Positions 19,989 through 29,200 are shown, counted from the first letter of the stretch. The stretch: DNA of 64,000 nucleotides from Mycobacterium colombiense (GCF_001665835.1 NZ_LZSX01000018.1:1-64000), one strand, 5' to 3'. Numbers and translations: made by a program. Notes: a model not told the origin generated them from the letters alone.

Positions 19989-20140
19989 TAACCAGTTGTC
20001 TCCAGCGGTTGCAGGCCGGTTGGGCCGTTTCCCGCCTGCTGCGAGATACGCCAGAAAGCCCGAAACCATCGGCTTGGCGGCCGCCTCACACCTGCGTGTG
20101 GGTAGCTGCCGTCGGCCGCGACCTCAAGGAAGTGTCTCGC

Positions 20141-20482
20141 ATGAACCGGCTGGACTTCGTCGATCAGGCGTCGCTGCGCGACGATATCCCGGTGTTCGGC
20201 CCGGGCGACACCATCAACGTGCACGTCAAGGTCATCGAGGGCGCCAAGGAGCGCATCCAGGTGTTCAAGGGCGTGGTGATCCGTCGCCAGGGCGGTGGCA
20301 TCCGCGAGACCTTCACCGTGCGCAAGGAAAGCTACGGCGTCGGCGTCGAGCGGACCTTCCCGGTGCACTCGCCCAACATCGACCACATCCAGGTGGTGAC
20401 CCGCGGTGACGTCCGCCGCGCGAAGCTGTACTACCTGCGTGAACTGCGCGGCAAGAAGGCCAAGATCAAGGAGAAGCGCTGA
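20141..20482 (+). CDS. rplS: 50S ribosomal protein L19
   Basis: L19 sits at the 30S-50S interface. It has 113 aa, starting [17 protein letters not shown], with the conserved [13 protein letters not shown] and [20 protein letters not shown] core and a basic C-terminus ([17 protein letters not shown]). ATG 20141 follows AAGGAAG at 20126-20132. It has its own promoter and a long leader, which could carry autoregulation, though no known L19 leader structure was recognised. Confidence 0.98.
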   Translation: MNRLDFVDQASLRDDIPVFGPGDTINVHVKVIEGAKERIQVFKGVVIRRQGGGIRETFTVRKESYGVGVERTFPVHSPNIDHIQVVTRGDVRRAKLYYLRELRGKKAKIKEKR

Positions 20483-20564
20483 GCCGGGACGCCTTGGTGG
20501 CGCTGCTGATTCGTCCCACAGTTTCTCCGGTGCGCCGCTTTGGGCGGCCCCAACGTGCGCTGGC

Positions 20565-20570
20565 TACGCT
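20565..20570 (+). promoter_or_regulatory. Probable -10 of lepB (leaderless)
   Basis: TACGCT fits TAnnnT and lies exactly six bases before the lepB GTG at 20577. No ribosome-binding site precedes the GTG. Confidence 0.45.
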
Positions 20571-20576
20571 GATCTC

Positions 20577-21482
20577 GTGACCGATACCGCGGATTCATCG
20601 AAGCCCGAGCCTCACGCCGGCGAGGCAGATCCGAAGGTCTCTACCCGCAACCCGGAGACGCGCCCCGACGAGGCCGCGACGACGGACGGATCGATCCCCG
20701 AACCGGGGCTGGTGGCCGAAACGCCCGACGAGGGCGAACCGGAGGACCCCAAGCGTTCGACGCTGCGCGAATTCGCGCTCCTGGCGGTGATCGCCGTCGT
20801 CCTCTACTACGTCATGTTGACGTTCGTGGCGCGGCCTTACCTGATCCCGTCGGAATCCATGGAGCCCACGCTGCACGGGTGCACGGGCTGCGTCGGCGAC
20901 CGGATCATGGTCGACAAGGTCAGCTACCGCTTCAGCGCGCCGCGCCCCGGTGACGTCATCGTCTTCAAGGGTCCGCCGCCGTGGAACCTCGGCTACAAGT
21001 CGATCCGGTCCAACAACACCGTGCTGCGCTGGGTGCAGAACGCGCTGTCCTTCGTCGGCTTCGTGCCGCCCGACGAGAATGACCTGGTCAAACGGGTCAT
21101 CGCGGTCGGCGGGCAGACGGTGCAATGCCGGGCCGACACCGGATTGACGGTCGACGGCAAGCCGCTGAAGGAGCCGTACCTGGATCGCAACACCATGGCC
21201 GCCGACCCGTCGGTGTACCCCTGCCTGGGCAGCGAGTTCGGGCCGGTACACGTCCCGGCCGGACGCCTGTGGGTGATGGGCGACAACCGGACGCACTCCG
21301 CGGATTCGCGGGCCCACTGCACCAGCGTGCCGGCCGAGGCCCTCAAGGGTGTGCTGTGCACCGGCGACCCGACGTCGGGAACCGTGCCGGTGTCCAACGT
21401 GATCGGCAAAGCCAGGTTCATCGTGTGGCCACCGTCCCGATGGGGCGGCGTGGGATCGGTGAACCCGCAGCAGAATCGGTAG
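20577..21482 (+). CDS. lepB: Type I signal peptidase LepB
   Basis: A membrane-bound serine protease that removes signal peptides from exported proteins. It has 301 aa from GTG 20577. An acidic N-terminal tail of about 60 residues precedes one membrane helix (about 66-86). The catalytic dyad is S94 in PSESMEP and K172 in [11 protein letters not shown]. The C-terminal [11 protein letters not shown] box is intact. The start is chosen because it lies six bases after a TAnnnT element and keeps the usual length; the frame is open further upstream. rnhB starts 2 bp after the stop. Confidence 0.96.
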   Translation: MTDTADSSKPEPHAGEADPKVSTRNPETRPDEAATTDGSIPEPGLVAETPDEGEPEDPKRSTLREFALLAVIAVVLYYVMLTFVARPYLIPSESMEPTLHGCTGCVGDRIMVDKVSYRFSAPRPGDVIVFKGPPPWNLGYKSIRSNNTVLRWVQNALSFVGFVPPDENDLVKRVIAVGGQTVQCRADTGLTVDGKPLKEPYLDRNTMAADPSVYPCLGSEFGPVHVPAGRLWVMGDNRTHSADSRAHCTSVPAEALKGVLCTGDPTSGTVPVSNVIGKARFIVWPPSRWGGVGSVNPQQNR

Positions 21483-21484
21483 CC

Positions 21485-22204
21485 GTGGCCACGACGTGGC
21501 CGCCGCGGACGGTGATCCGTAAATCGTCAGGGTTGCGCACCCTGGAATCGGCGCTGTATCGCAGCGGGTTGGGGCCGGTGGCCGGCGTCGACGAGGTGGG
21601 CCGCGGCGCCTGCGCCGGGCCGCTGGTGGTGGCGGCCTGCGTGCTCGGTCCGGGGCGGATGGAAAGCCTTGCCGCGCTTGATGATTCCAAGAAGCTCACC
21701 GAGGCCGCCCGGGAGAAGCTGTTCCCGCTGATTCGCCGCTACGCGCTGGCCTACCACGTGGTGTTCATCCCGCCCGCCGAGGTGGACCGGCGCGGCGTGC
21801 ACGTCGCCAACATCGAGGGGATGCGCCGTGCCGTCGCCGGGCTGTCCGTGCGTCCCGGCTACGTGCTGAGCGACGGCTTCCGGGTGCCCGGGCTGGCCGT
21901 CCCGTCGCTCCCGGTCATCGGGGGCGACGCGGTCGCGGCGTGCATCGCGGCGGCCAGCGTGCTGGCGAAGGTCAGCCGGGACCGGTTGATGGTCGCCATG
22001 GAGGCCGACCATCCCGGCTACGGCTTCGCCCTGCACAAGGGCTACAGCACGCCGGCGCACAGCACGGCGCTGACGCGGCTGGGTCCGTGCCCCGAGCACC
22101 GTTATTCGTTCATCAACGTGCGGCGGGTGGCCGACGGTTCGGGTGGCCGGGTGGTGGCCGACTGCCAACCGGACACACCGCTGCAGCGCGATGGATATTG
22201 GTGA
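21485..22204 (+). CDS. rnhB: Ribonuclease HII
   Basis: RNase HII nicks RNA in RNA-DNA hybrids and removes misincorporated ribonucleotides. It has 239 aa from GTG 21485. The acidic catalytic residues are in [14 protein letters not shown] and near LSDGFRVPG, with LDDSKKL and the metal-site [12 protein letters not shown] helix also present. The C-terminal tail after FINVRRV is variable in mycobacteria. It lies directly behind lepB, so the two are co-transcribed. Confidence 0.95.
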   Translation: MATTWPPRTVIRKSSGLRTLESALYRSGLGPVAGVDEVGRGACAGPLVVAACVLGPGRMESLAALDDSKKLTEAAREKLFPLIRRYALAYHVVFIPPAEVDRRGVHVANIEGMRRAVAGLSVRPGYVLSDGFRVPGLAVPSLPVIGGDAVAACIAAASVLAKVSRDRLMVAMEADHPGYGFALHKGYSTPAHSTALTRLGPCPEHRYSFINVRRVADGSGGRVVADCQPDTPLQRDGYW

Positions 22205-22296
22205 GGAAAGATGGGATCAGGATTCCCGCCCCGGCGGACGGCAGCTAGCGCCGGGATGCCCGGGGAAAGCTGTCTGGGAGAAGGACGTCTGAGCAG

Positions 22297-22602
22297 ATGA
22301 GTGCAGAAGATCTCGAAAAGTATGAAACCGAGATGGAGCTCTCGCTGTACCGCGAATACAAGGACATCGTCGGCCAGTTCAGCTACGTCGTGGAGACCGA
22401 ACGGCGCTTCTACCTGGCCAACAGCGTGGAGATGACCCCGCGCAACGCCGACGGCGAGGTCTACTTCGAGCTGCGGCTGTCCGACGCCTGGGTGTGGGAC
22501 ATGTACCGGCCGGCGCGGTTCGTCAAGCAGGTGCGGGTGGTCACCTTCAAGGACGTCAACATCGAAGAGGTCGAGAAGCCCGAGCTGCGGCTTCCCGAGT
22601 AG
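22297..22602 (+). CDS. DUF2469 protein (Rv2901c-like)
   Basis: A 101-aa acidic cytoplasmic protein, highly conserved among actinobacteria between rnhB and downstream genes, starting MSAEDLEKYETEMELSLYR. It is rich in aromatic and charged residues (ETERRFYLANSVE, DAWVWDMYRPARF). No function is established that I can name. A GGGAGAAGGA ribosome-binding region lies 12-20 nt upstream of ATG 22297. Its stop is 6 bp from the convergent GAF-ANTAR gene. Confidence 0.92.
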   Translation: MSAEDLEKYETEMELSLYREYKDIVGQFSYVVETERRFYLANSVEMTPRNADGEVYFELRLSDAWVWDMYRPARFVKQVRVVTFKDVNIEEVEKPELRLPE

Positions 22603-22608
22603 CCGTCG

Positions 22609-23379
22609 CTACGTGTTCGGCGGAAGCTGGTTGTCGCCGGGGACGGGCAGCTGGCCGCGCTGCTCGATGACCTCCCGGGCGACGTCGGCCAGCTTGATGT
22701 TCAGCGCCTGGGAGTGGCGCCGCAGCAGGTCGAAGGCGTCGTCCTCGCTCATTTCGTGCAGCATCATCAGCATTCCCACGGCCTTGCCGATCTCGCGGTT
22801 GCTCAGCAGCCCGCGGCGCAGGCTGGCCGCATCCTCGCCTTTGTGGACCGCGTTGATCGCGACGCTGGCGAACGCGGCCAGCACGGCCGCCCGCCCGGCG
22901 GACTCGGCGTCGAACATGTTCGGGATGTCGCTGAACAGGTTCAGCGCGGCCCCTTTGCGTTTGTCGACCAACAACCGAAACCCCATCGCGCCGCGTACCG
23001 GTGTCTCGGCGACCAGGACGGCCGCCAGCTTGGGCCATAGCGACGGCGTGGTCAGGTCGGTGTCGATCTGGGGCGTTTCTTCCTCGATGGCGTCGATGCA
23101 GGGGCCGTCGCCGGCACGCCGTTCGAGGTCGTCGATGGACTGGGCCAGCCGGTCACTGGCGCCCACGGTGATGTATTTGTCGTTCTCGCGGACCAGCAGG
23201 CTGGCGTGATCGCAGCCGCGGACGGTCAAGGTGGCGGCCACGCAGATGGCGGCATACATCTGGTTGGCGTCCGACCCCTGATAGATGATCTCGGCGAGGG
23301 CGGCGAAAACCGTCGCGGGGTCGGCCTTCTCCCCGCCGTTCGCGGACGCGGCCGCGCCGGTCCTCGATTCGTCGCCCAT
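22609..23379 (-). CDS. GAF-ANTAR antitermination-type regulator
   Basis: A 256-aa signalling protein with an N-terminal GAF sensor domain (about residues 25-170) and a C-terminal ANTAR RNA-binding domain (about 186-240; SNREIGKAVGMLMMLHEMS). ANTAR proteins bind paired hexaloop RNA stems and prevent transcription termination. The GAF ligand is unknown. It occupies the place where M. tuberculosis has fdhF, and I recall no orthologue there. Start ATG 23379; a possible -10 on the minus strand is GATAAT at 23439-23434. Confidence 0.88.
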   Translation of the reverse strand: MGDESRTGAAASANGGEKADPATVFAALAEIIYQGSDANQMYAAICVAATLTVRGCDHASLLVRENDKYITVGASDRLAQSIDDLERRAGDGPCIDAIEEETPQIDTDLTTPSLWPKLAAVLVAETPVRGAMGFRLLVDKRKGAALNLFSDIPNMFDAESAGRAAVLAAFASVAINAVHKGEDAASLRRGLLSNREIGKAVGMLMMLHEMSEDDAFDLLRRHSQALNIKLADVAREVIEQRGQLPVPGDNQLPPNT

Positions 23380-23682
23380 GCTGCGCCTCGTTTTCTGCGG
23401 TGTCGGCGGTGTGACCGCTTTCGATCGCCGTAAATTATCGGTCGCCGAGACCAGCCTTACACCCGGTTTCGTCTGGTTGCGGCTAATAAGCGGGCATCTT
23501 GTTGGTCACCGTCGACCGCCAAGCTACCGCTGACGAAGCGGAATGCCCGCCCGTCCAGCCGCTCATGAACCGCGAGACGCTGGAAAGATGGTTCTATCAC
23601 GCGCCGATCGCGCGCGCCGGGGGGCTCGGTGAGGTCCCGCGCGCCGGGGTTTCGGCAGGCCGCGGGAGGGAAGGACGTTCTG
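23380..23682. other. Divergent intergenic region between the GAF-ANTAR and epimerase genes
   Basis: A 303-bp gap. It contains a candidate minus-strand -10 (GATAAT, 23439-23434) about 55 bp before the GAF-ANTAR start and a GGGAGGGAAGGA ribosome-binding stretch just before the epimerase ATG. An open frame from 23499 lacks protein-like character and I do not call it a gene. Confidence 0.5.
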
Positions 23683-24663
23683 ATGGGAGTGACCGTCGCG
23701 GTGACCGGACCGACCGGGGAGATCGGCATCTCCGCGGTGACGGCGCTGGAACGCGAACCCGCCGTCGACGCGATCATCGGGATGGCTCGCCGGCCGTTTG
23801 ACCCGCCGTCACGCGGCTGGCTGAAGACCAGCTATCAGCAGGGCGACATCCTGGACCGCGAGGCCGTCGACGCTCTGGTCGCGCAGGCCGACGTGGTGGT
23901 CCACCTGGCCTTCATGATCATGGGTTCGCGCGACGAGAGCGCCCGGGTGAATCTCGAAGGCTCCCGCAACGTGTTCGAGGCGACGGTGGCCGCCGAGCGG
24001 CCCCGGCGCCTGGTCTACACCTCGTCGGTGGCGGCATACGGCTACCACTCCGACAACCCCGCCCCGCTGACCGAGGACGTGCCGGCCCGGGGGTCCGCGG
24101 AGCATTACTACTCGGCGCAGAACGCGGCGTCCGAGGCGCTGCTCGCCGAGATCACCAAAGACTCGCCGCTGGAGGTGTTCGTGTTGCGGCCCTGCATCGT
24201 GGCCGGGCCCAAAGCCACCGCGCTCGCCGACGCGATGCCGTGGAATCAGCTGCCCGGCCCGATGCGTGCAGTGGTCAAAGCCGTCCCGGCGCTGAAGCCG
24301 GTGGTGCCGGATCCGGGCTTCCCGCTGCAATTGGTTCACCACGACGACGTCGCGGCGGCGATCGCGCTGGCGGCCACCGCACCGGCCCCGCCGGGGGCGT
24401 ACAACATCGCCGGCGACGGGGTCGTGACGGTTGCCGACGTGGCCAGGGCGCTGGGCGGGCGCCCGGTGCGCGTTCCGGCCGTCGCCGCCACGGCGGCCTC
24501 CGCGGCGATCTCGCGGGTGCCGCTGGTGCCGTCCATGCTGGAGTGGCTGCACACCGCGCGGACGTCGATGGTGATGGACACCACCAAGGCCAAGACCCAG
24601 CTGGGCTGGCGGCCGCTGCACTCGTCGGCCGAGACGCTGGAAGCGCTGGCCGAGGGGCCGTGA
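23683..24663 (+). CDS. NAD(P)-dependent epimerase/dehydratase family protein (extended SDR)
   Basis: A Rossmann-fold sugar-epimerase-like protein of 326 aa. The dinucleotide loop is TGPTGEIG at the N-terminus, followed by VVHLAFMIMG and VYTSSVAAYG. The active-site segment reads YYSAQNAASE, so the usual catalytic YxxxK lysine is Asn, marking it as an atypical SDR. No signal peptide. ATG 23683 follows GGGAGGGAAGG. Its substrate is unknown. The gene is not in the M. tuberculosis order as I recall it, and sits with the GAF-ANTAR gene in the gap left by fdhF. Confidence 0.87.
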   Translation: MGVTVAVTGPTGEIGISAVTALEREPAVDAIIGMARRPFDPPSRGWLKTSYQQGDILDREAVDALVAQADVVVHLAFMIMGSRDESARVNLEGSRNVFEATVAAERPRRLVYTSSVAAYGYHSDNPAPLTEDVPARGSAEHYYSAQNAASEALLAEITKDSPLEVFVLRPCIVAGPKATALADAMPWNQLPGPMRAVVKAVPALKPVVPDPGFPLQLVHHDDVAAAIALAATAPAPPGAYNIAGDGVVTVADVARALGGRPVRVPAVAATAASAAISRVPLVPSMLEWLHTARTSMVMDTTKAKTQLGWRPLHSSAETLEALAEGP

Positions 24664-24701
24664 GAGCGTTGTTCTGCTCGGCGGCCGGACGCCGGCCGGG
24701 G

Positions 24702-24707
24702 TAGTTT
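24702..24707 (+). promoter_or_regulatory. Probable -10 upstream of the fdhD leader ORF
   Basis: TAGTTT fits TAnnnT and is followed by six bases and ATG 24714, the start of a 19-codon ORF that ends at the fdhD start. Confidence 0.5.
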
Positions 24708-24713
24708 GATCCG

Positions 24714-24773
24714 ATGGGTTTCCAGCGTTCAGCCGCTCCTCGCGACGTCTCCGCCGGCGGTGAAATCGCCTAG
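24714..24773 (+). CDS. Putative 19-aa leaderless leader peptide of fdhD
   Basis: ATG 24714 opens a 20-codon frame ([19 protein letters not shown], stop TAG 24771-24773). It begins six bases after a TAnnnT element. Its stop overlaps the fdhD GTG by one base (TAGTG). This suggests a leaderless upstream ORF whose termination feeds translation of fdhD. Whether it is translated cannot be judged from sequence alone. Confidence 0.4.
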   Translation: MGFQRSAAPRDVSAGGEIA

Positions 24774-25594
24774 TGGGGCACGTAACGTCGCGCCGGCGGG
24801 TCACGCATCTGACCGCCGAGAAGGCGATCACCCGGCCGGAGACCCTGGTCGTCGAGGAGCCGCTGGAGATCCGGGTCGACGGCACGGCGGTCACCGTGAC
24901 GATGCGCACGCCGGGATCGGATATCGAACTCGCCCAAGGCTTTCTGCTCACCGAAGGCGTCATCGCGGGCCGCGACGACGTGCACAGCATCCGGTACTGC
25001 GCCGGGCGTGACGACGAGGGCGCGAACACCTACAACGTGCTGGACGTGACGCTGGCCCCGGGGGTGGAAAAACCCGGCCTCGACGTCACCCGCAACTTCT
25101 ACACCACCTCGTCGTGCGGGATCTGCGGCAAGGCGTCGCTGGACGCGGTGCGGCTGATCAGCCGCTTCTCGCCGGGCACCGATAACGCGACCGTCGCGGC
25201 GGCCACCCTCAAGGCGATGCCCGGCCAATTGCGTTCGGCGCAAAAGGTTTTCGACAGCACCGGCGGCCTGCACGCCGCCGCGCTGTTCGGGGTGGACGGC
25301 GCGATGCTGGTGGTGCGCGAAGACGTCGGGCGACACAACGCGGTCGACAAGGTGATCGGCTGGGCCCTGGAACACCGGCGGATACCGCTGCAGGCCTCGG
25401 TGTTGCTGGTCAGCGGGCGGGCATCGTTCGAGCTGACGCAGAAGGCCGTGATGGCCGGCATTCCGGTGCTGGCGGCGGTGTCCGCGCCCTCGTCGCTGGC
25501 GGTGTCGCTGGCCGAGGAGTCCGGCATCACGCTGGTGGCGTTCCTGCGGGAGGACTCGATGAACATCTACACCCGGGCCGACCGGATCACCTAG
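24773..25594 (+). CDS. fdhD: Formate dehydrogenase accessory sulfurtransferase FdhD
   Basis: FdhD moves sulfur from a cysteine desulfurase to the molybdenum cofactor of formate dehydrogenase. It has 273 aa. The conserved CxxC is [10 protein letters not shown], where the cysteines relay sulfur; the GRHNAVDK and SGRASFEL segments are also present. GTG 24773 gives [18 protein letters not shown], the usual start. fdhF, which sits next to fdhD in M. tuberculosis, is absent here, so the client enzyme must be elsewhere. Translation may be coupled to the short leader ORF ending at its start codon. Confidence 0.95.
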   Translation: MGHVTSRRRVTHLTAEKAITRPETLVVEEPLEIRVDGTAVTVTMRTPGSDIELAQGFLLTEGVIAGRDDVHSIRYCAGRDDEGANTYNVLDVTLAPGVEKPGLDVTRNFYTTSSCGICGKASLDAVRLISRFSPGTDNATVAAATLKAMPGQLRSAQKVFDSTGGLHAAALFGVDGAMLVVREDVGRHNAVDKVIGWALEHRRIPLQASVLLVSGRASFELTQKAVMAGIPVLAAVSAPSSLAVSLAEESGITLVAFLREDSMNIYTRADRIT

Positions 25595-25720
25595 CCGCCA
25601 CCCGGGTCTCGCCCCGCCGGCTGTGGATGGGCGTCGCACTGGGGATAACCGGCCGTCGCGCGGGGCCGCGGGTCGCGATGGTGGCCCGTCCCGTCCGGGG
25701 CGCCGGGCACGGTGGCCCCC

Positions 25721-26098
25721 ATGACGACCGAAACGACGATGACCCGGATCCAGCTGGGGGCGATGGGCGAGGCGCTCGCCGTGGATCACCTGATGCGGAT
25801 GGGACTGCGGATCCTGCAGCGCAACTGGCGCTGCCGCTACGGCGAACTCGACATCATCGCCCGCGACGACGCCACCTCGACGGTGGTGTTCGTCGAGGTG
25901 AAGACCCGCACCGGGGACGGATACGGGGGACTGGCCCATGCCGTCACCCCGCGCAAGGTGCTGCGGCTGCGCAGGCTGGCCGGCCTGTGGCTGGCCGGCC
26001 AGGACCAGCGCTGTGCGGCGATCCGCATCGACGTGATCGGCGTGCGGGTCGGGCGCCGGCGCACCCCCGAAATCACCCACCTGCAAGGAATCGGCTGA
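25721..26098 (+). CDS. YraN/UPF0102 family nuclease-like protein (Rv2898c-like)
   Basis: A 125-aa protein of the UPF0102 family, with a Holliday-junction-resolvase-like nuclease fold. The PD-(D/E)xK-type residues appear in YGELDIIARD and VVFVEVKTRT. No activity is firmly established. ATG 25721 is preferred over GTG 25712 because it gives the MTTxTxMTRxQLGAMGE start common to relatives. The stop overlaps the comM ATG by one base; the yraN-comM-dprA order is widely conserved. Confidence 0.93.
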   Translation: MTTETTMTRIQLGAMGEALAVDHLMRMGLRILQRNWRCRYGELDIIARDDATSTVVFVEVKTRTGDGYGGLAHAVTPRKVLRLRRLAGLWLAGQDQRCAAIRIDVIGVRVGRRRTPEITHLQGIG

Positions 26099-27609
26099 TG
26101 GCGCTGGGACGCGCGTTCTCCGTCGCGGTGCGCGGCGTGGACGGACAGATCGTGGAGATCGAAGCCGACATCACCTCCGGGCTGCCGGGCGTGCACCTGG
26201 TCGGCCTGCCCGACGCGGCCCTGCAGGAGTCGCGCGACCGGGTCCGGGCGGCCGTCACCAACTGCGGCAACACCTGGCCCATGGCGCGGCTCACCCTGGC
26301 GCTGTCGCCGGCGACGTTGCCCAAGATGGGGTCGGTCTACGACATCGCCCTGGCCGCCGCGGTGTTGTCGGCGCAGCGCAAGAACCCCTGGGACCGGCTG
26401 GACAAAACGGTGCTGCTGGGCGAGCTGTCCCTGGATGGGCGGGTCCGGCCGGTGCGTGGGGTGCTGCCGGCCGTGCTGGCCGCCAAGCGCGACGGCTGGC
26501 CGGCCGTGGTGGTGCCCGTAGACAACCTCGCCGAGGCCAGCCTGGTCGACGGCATCGACGTGTGGGGCGTGCGCACCCTGGGGCAGCTGCAGAAGTGGCT
26601 CAGCGGCTCCGGCGCCCTGGACGGCAGGATCGACGCGGAGCCCACGGACGGGGAGCCCGAGGCGGATCTGGTCGACGTGGTGGGGCAGGCGCAGGCGCGG
26701 TTTGCGGTGGAAGTGGCCGCCGCCGGGGCGCACCACCTCATGCTCACCGGCCCGCCGGGAGTGGGCAAAACGATGCTCGCGCAACGCCTTCCGGGCTTGC
26801 TGCCGCCGTTGACGGATGCCGAGTCCCTGGAAGTCACCGCGATCCACTCGGTGGCCGGGTTGCTGTCGGGCGACACACCCCTGATCACCAGACCGCCGTT
26901 CGTGGCGCCCCATCACAGCTCCAGCGTCGCCGCGCTGGTCGGTGGGGGGTCGGGGATGGCGCGCCCCGGGGCCGTCAGCCGGGCGCATCGCGGGGTGCTC
27001 TTCCTCGACGAGTGCGCCGAGATCCGGGTCAGTGCGCTGGAAGCCTTGCGAACACCGTTGGAGGACGGCGAGATTCGGCTTGCCCGCCGCGACGGGGTGG
27101 CGTGCTATCCCGCCCGGTTCCAGCTGGTGCTGGCCGCCAACCTGTGCCCGTGCGCGCCGGCCGACCCGCAGGACTGCATCTGCGCGGCGGCGGCCAAACG
27201 CCGCTACCTGGGCAAGCTGTCCGGGCCGCTGCTGGATCGTGTGGACCTCCGCGTGCAGATGCATCAGGTCAAGGCCGGGGCGTTCGCGGGCCGAGACGCT
27301 GAATCGACGGCGCAGGTCCGCCACCGGGTGGCGCAGGCCCGCGCGGCCGCCGCCGAGCGCTGGTCATCGCACGGATTTCGCACCAACGGCGAGGTCAGCG
27401 GAACACTGCTGCGCCGAAATTTCCGTCCCAGCAACGCGGCAATGGAGCCGCTGCAACGGGCGCTGGACGGCGGGCTGCTCAGCATCCGTGGCCTCGACCG
27501 CACGTTGCGGGTCGCGTGGAGCCTGGCCGACCTGGCCGGTCGCACCTCGCCCGGGACCGACGAAGTCGCCGCCGCACTCAGCTTCCGTCAGCCCGGGGCG
27601 CAGCGATGA
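26098..27609 (+). CDS. comM: ComM/YifB-type Mg-chelatase-like AAA+ ATPase
   Basis: A 503-aa AAA+ protein. An N-terminal Lon-protease-like S5 domain (residues 1-180) precedes the AAA+ module with Walker A GPPGVGKT at 218-225 and Walker B LFLDECAE, then a C-terminal Mg-chelatase subdomain. CACAP-like cysteines (NLCPCAPADPQDCIC) form the typical cysteine cluster. In Vibrio, ComM is a helicase that extends branch migration during natural transformation; its role in mycobacteria is untested as far as I know. It starts at ATG 26098, overlapping yraN, with dprA 412 bp downstream. Confidence 0.95.
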   Translation: MALGRAFSVAVRGVDGQIVEIEADITSGLPGVHLVGLPDAALQESRDRVRAAVTNCGNTWPMARLTLALSPATLPKMGSVYDIALAAAVLSAQRKNPWDRLDKTVLLGELSLDGRVRPVRGVLPAVLAAKRDGWPAVVVPVDNLAEASLVDGIDVWGVRTLGQLQKWLSGSGALDGRIDAEPTDGEPEADLVDVVGQAQARFAVEVAAAGAHHLMLTGPPGVGKTMLAQRLPGLLPPLTDAESLEVTAIHSVAGLLSGDTPLITRPPFVAPHHSSSVAALVGGGSGMARPGAVSRAHRGVLFLDECAEIRVSALEALRTPLEDGEIRLARRDGVACYPARFQLVLAANLCPCAPADPQDCICAAAAKRRYLGKLSGPLLDRVDLRVQMHQVKAGAFAGRDAESTAQVRHRVAQARAAAAERWSSHGFRTNGEVSGTLLRRNFRPSNAAMEPLQRALDGGLLSIRGLDRTLRVAWSLADLAGRTSPGTDEVAAALSFRQPGAQR

Positions 27610-27635
27610 GCGCCGCGGCCCAGCTGCCGGGCGCG

Positions 27636-27911
27636 CTACCAGCGCGCCATGGTCAGCCAATCGGTGTGCCCACCCCGCACCGCTATCGCGACGGTCACCA
27701 GAAGCGCGAACGCGCGGGCGAATTGGGCCAGGGCGCGGCCGCTTTCACCCCGCTGTTTCATCTCGCGCAACCCGAGGCAGGCCAGGCCGATGCTGATGAC
27801 GGGGATGGGAAAACCGATCCAGCTGACCAGGCTGAGCGCGAACGCCGCGACGGCCCATGGGTTCTTGGGACGCTCGGACACGCTGTACACCATCGGCAGG
27901 TCGAGGATCAT
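27636..27911 (-). CDS. Small DUF4190-like membrane protein, antisense insertion between comM and dprA
   Basis: A 91-aa protein with a KNPWAVAAFALSL segment, a second hydrophobic helix (FPIPVISIGLACLGL) and a short REMKQRGESGRALA loop before a third helix, the layout of DUF4190 membrane proteins. It lies on the minus strand in the 412-bp gap between comM and dprA, which are normally adjacent. The start is uncertain: ATG 27911 or ATG 27893, neither with a clear ribosome-binding site. The function is unknown. Confidence 0.7.
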   Translation of the reverse strand: MILDLPMVYSVSERPKNPWAVAAFALSLVSWIGFPIPVISIGLACLGLREMKQRGESGRALAQFARAFALLVTVAIAVRGGHTDWLTMARW

Positions 27912-28021
27912 GGGTCGTTCCGTTCGTTGCGGGCCGGCGTGCGGCGGGCGGCTGACAACACCACGTTCGCGCGCGGGGCTGCAAGGATCCTTGGCGGATC
28001 CTTGAAGCCGGGGGCACTGCG

Positions 28022-29200
28022 ATGACGATGGCGCTCGACGATCCCGCGCTGCGCGCGTGGGCCTATCTGTCCCGGGTGGCCGAGCCGCCCTGCGCCGAGC
28101 TGGGCGCCCTGGTGCGGCACGTCGGCCCGGTGGAGGCCGCCGAGCGGGTCCGGCGAGGGCTGGTCGACGACGACGTGGCCCGACGCACCGAGGCCCGGCG
28201 CGAGATCGACCGCGGTGCGGCCGATCTCGAGATGCTCGCGCGGCGTGGCGGGAGGTTGATCACCCCGGACGACGACGAGTGGCCGCTGCTGGCGTTCGCC
28301 GCCTTCCACGGTGCCGCACCGCGACCCGGCGGTGGTGCGCCGATGATTGCGCCGATGGCGTTGTGGGCGCACGGGCCCGTGCGGCTCGATGAGGTCGCAC
28401 ACCGGGCGGCCGCCGTGGTCGGGACGCGCGCGTCGACCGCGTACGGCGAACATGTCGCCGGCGAACTGGCGGCCGGGCTGGCCCAGCGCGACGTCGCGGT
28501 GGTTTCCGGCGGCGCCTACGGCATCGACGGCGCGGCGCACCGCGCCGTGCTGGACTGCGACGGCGTCACGGTGGCCGTCCTGGCCGGCGGGCTCGACGTT
28601 CCCTACCCGAGCGGTCACACCGCGCTGCTGCACCGGATCGGTCAGCACGGGCTGCTGTTCACCGAATACGCGCCCGGCATTCGCCCGGCCCGCCACCGGT
28701 TCCTGACCCGCAATCGGCTGGTGGCCGCGGTCGTTGGGGCCGCCGTCGTGGTGGAAGCCGGTCTCCGCAGCGGCGCGGCCAACACCGCGGCCTGGGCGCG
28801 GGCGTTGGGGCGGGTGGTGGCCGCGGTGCCCGGGCCCGTCACGTCGTCGGCGTCGGCGGGCTGCCACGCGCTGCTGCGCAACGGCGCCGAACTGGTCACC
28901 CGCGCCGACCACGTCGTCGAGCTCGTCGGCCACGTCGGCGAACTGTCCCGTGATGAGCCGCACCCGGCGACGCCGCTCGACGGCCTCAGCGACGCCGAAC
29001 GCCGGATCTACGAGGCCTTGCCGGGCCGCGGCGCCGCCACGGTCGACGAGATCGCGGTCGCATCGGGAATGGTGCCGGAGCTGGTGCTGGGGCCGCTGGC
29101 GATGCTCGAGCTGGCCGGATTGGTGCAGCGCCAGGACGGGCGGTGGCGGATTGTCCGGGTCGCCGCAGGCCAAGCTGCGTCAACGACGCGACTCGTATAG
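28022..29200 (+). CDS. dprA: DNA processing protein DprA
   Basis: DprA binds incoming single-stranded DNA and loads RecA during transformation; in non-competent species its role is unclear. It has 392 aa. The Rossmann core carries SGGAYGIDGAAHR and FLTRNRLVAA, both family signatures, with GSASAGC-like glycine turns near PVTSSASAGCH. A C-terminal winged-helix domain (residues about 320-385) ends the protein. ATG 28022 begins MTMALDDPALRAWAYLSRV. Downstream of comM but separated by the small antisense gene. Confidence 0.95.
   Translation: MTMALDDPALRAWAYLSRVAEPPCAELGALVRHVGPVEAAERVRRGLVDDDVARRTEARREIDRGAADLEMLARRGGRLITPDDDEWPLLAFAAFHGAAPRPGGGAPMIAPMALWAHGPVRLDEVAHRAAAVVGTRASTAYGEHVAGELAAGLAQRDVAVVSGGAYGIDGAAHRAVLDCDGVTVAVLAGGLDVPYPSGHTALLHRIGQHGLLFTEYAPGIRPARHRFLTRNRLVAAVVGAAVVVEAGLRSGAANTAAWARALGRVVAAVPGPVTSSASAGCHALLRNGAELVTRADHVVELVGHVGELSRDEPHPATPLDGLSDAERRIYEALPGRGAATVDEIAVASGMVPELVLGPLAMLELAGLVQRQDGRWRIVRVAAGQAASTTRLV

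Noticed and set aside
23499..23801. 100-codon frame in the GAF-ANTAR/epimerase gap
   Set aside because: Composition is not protein-like and it overlaps the start of the real epimerase gene.
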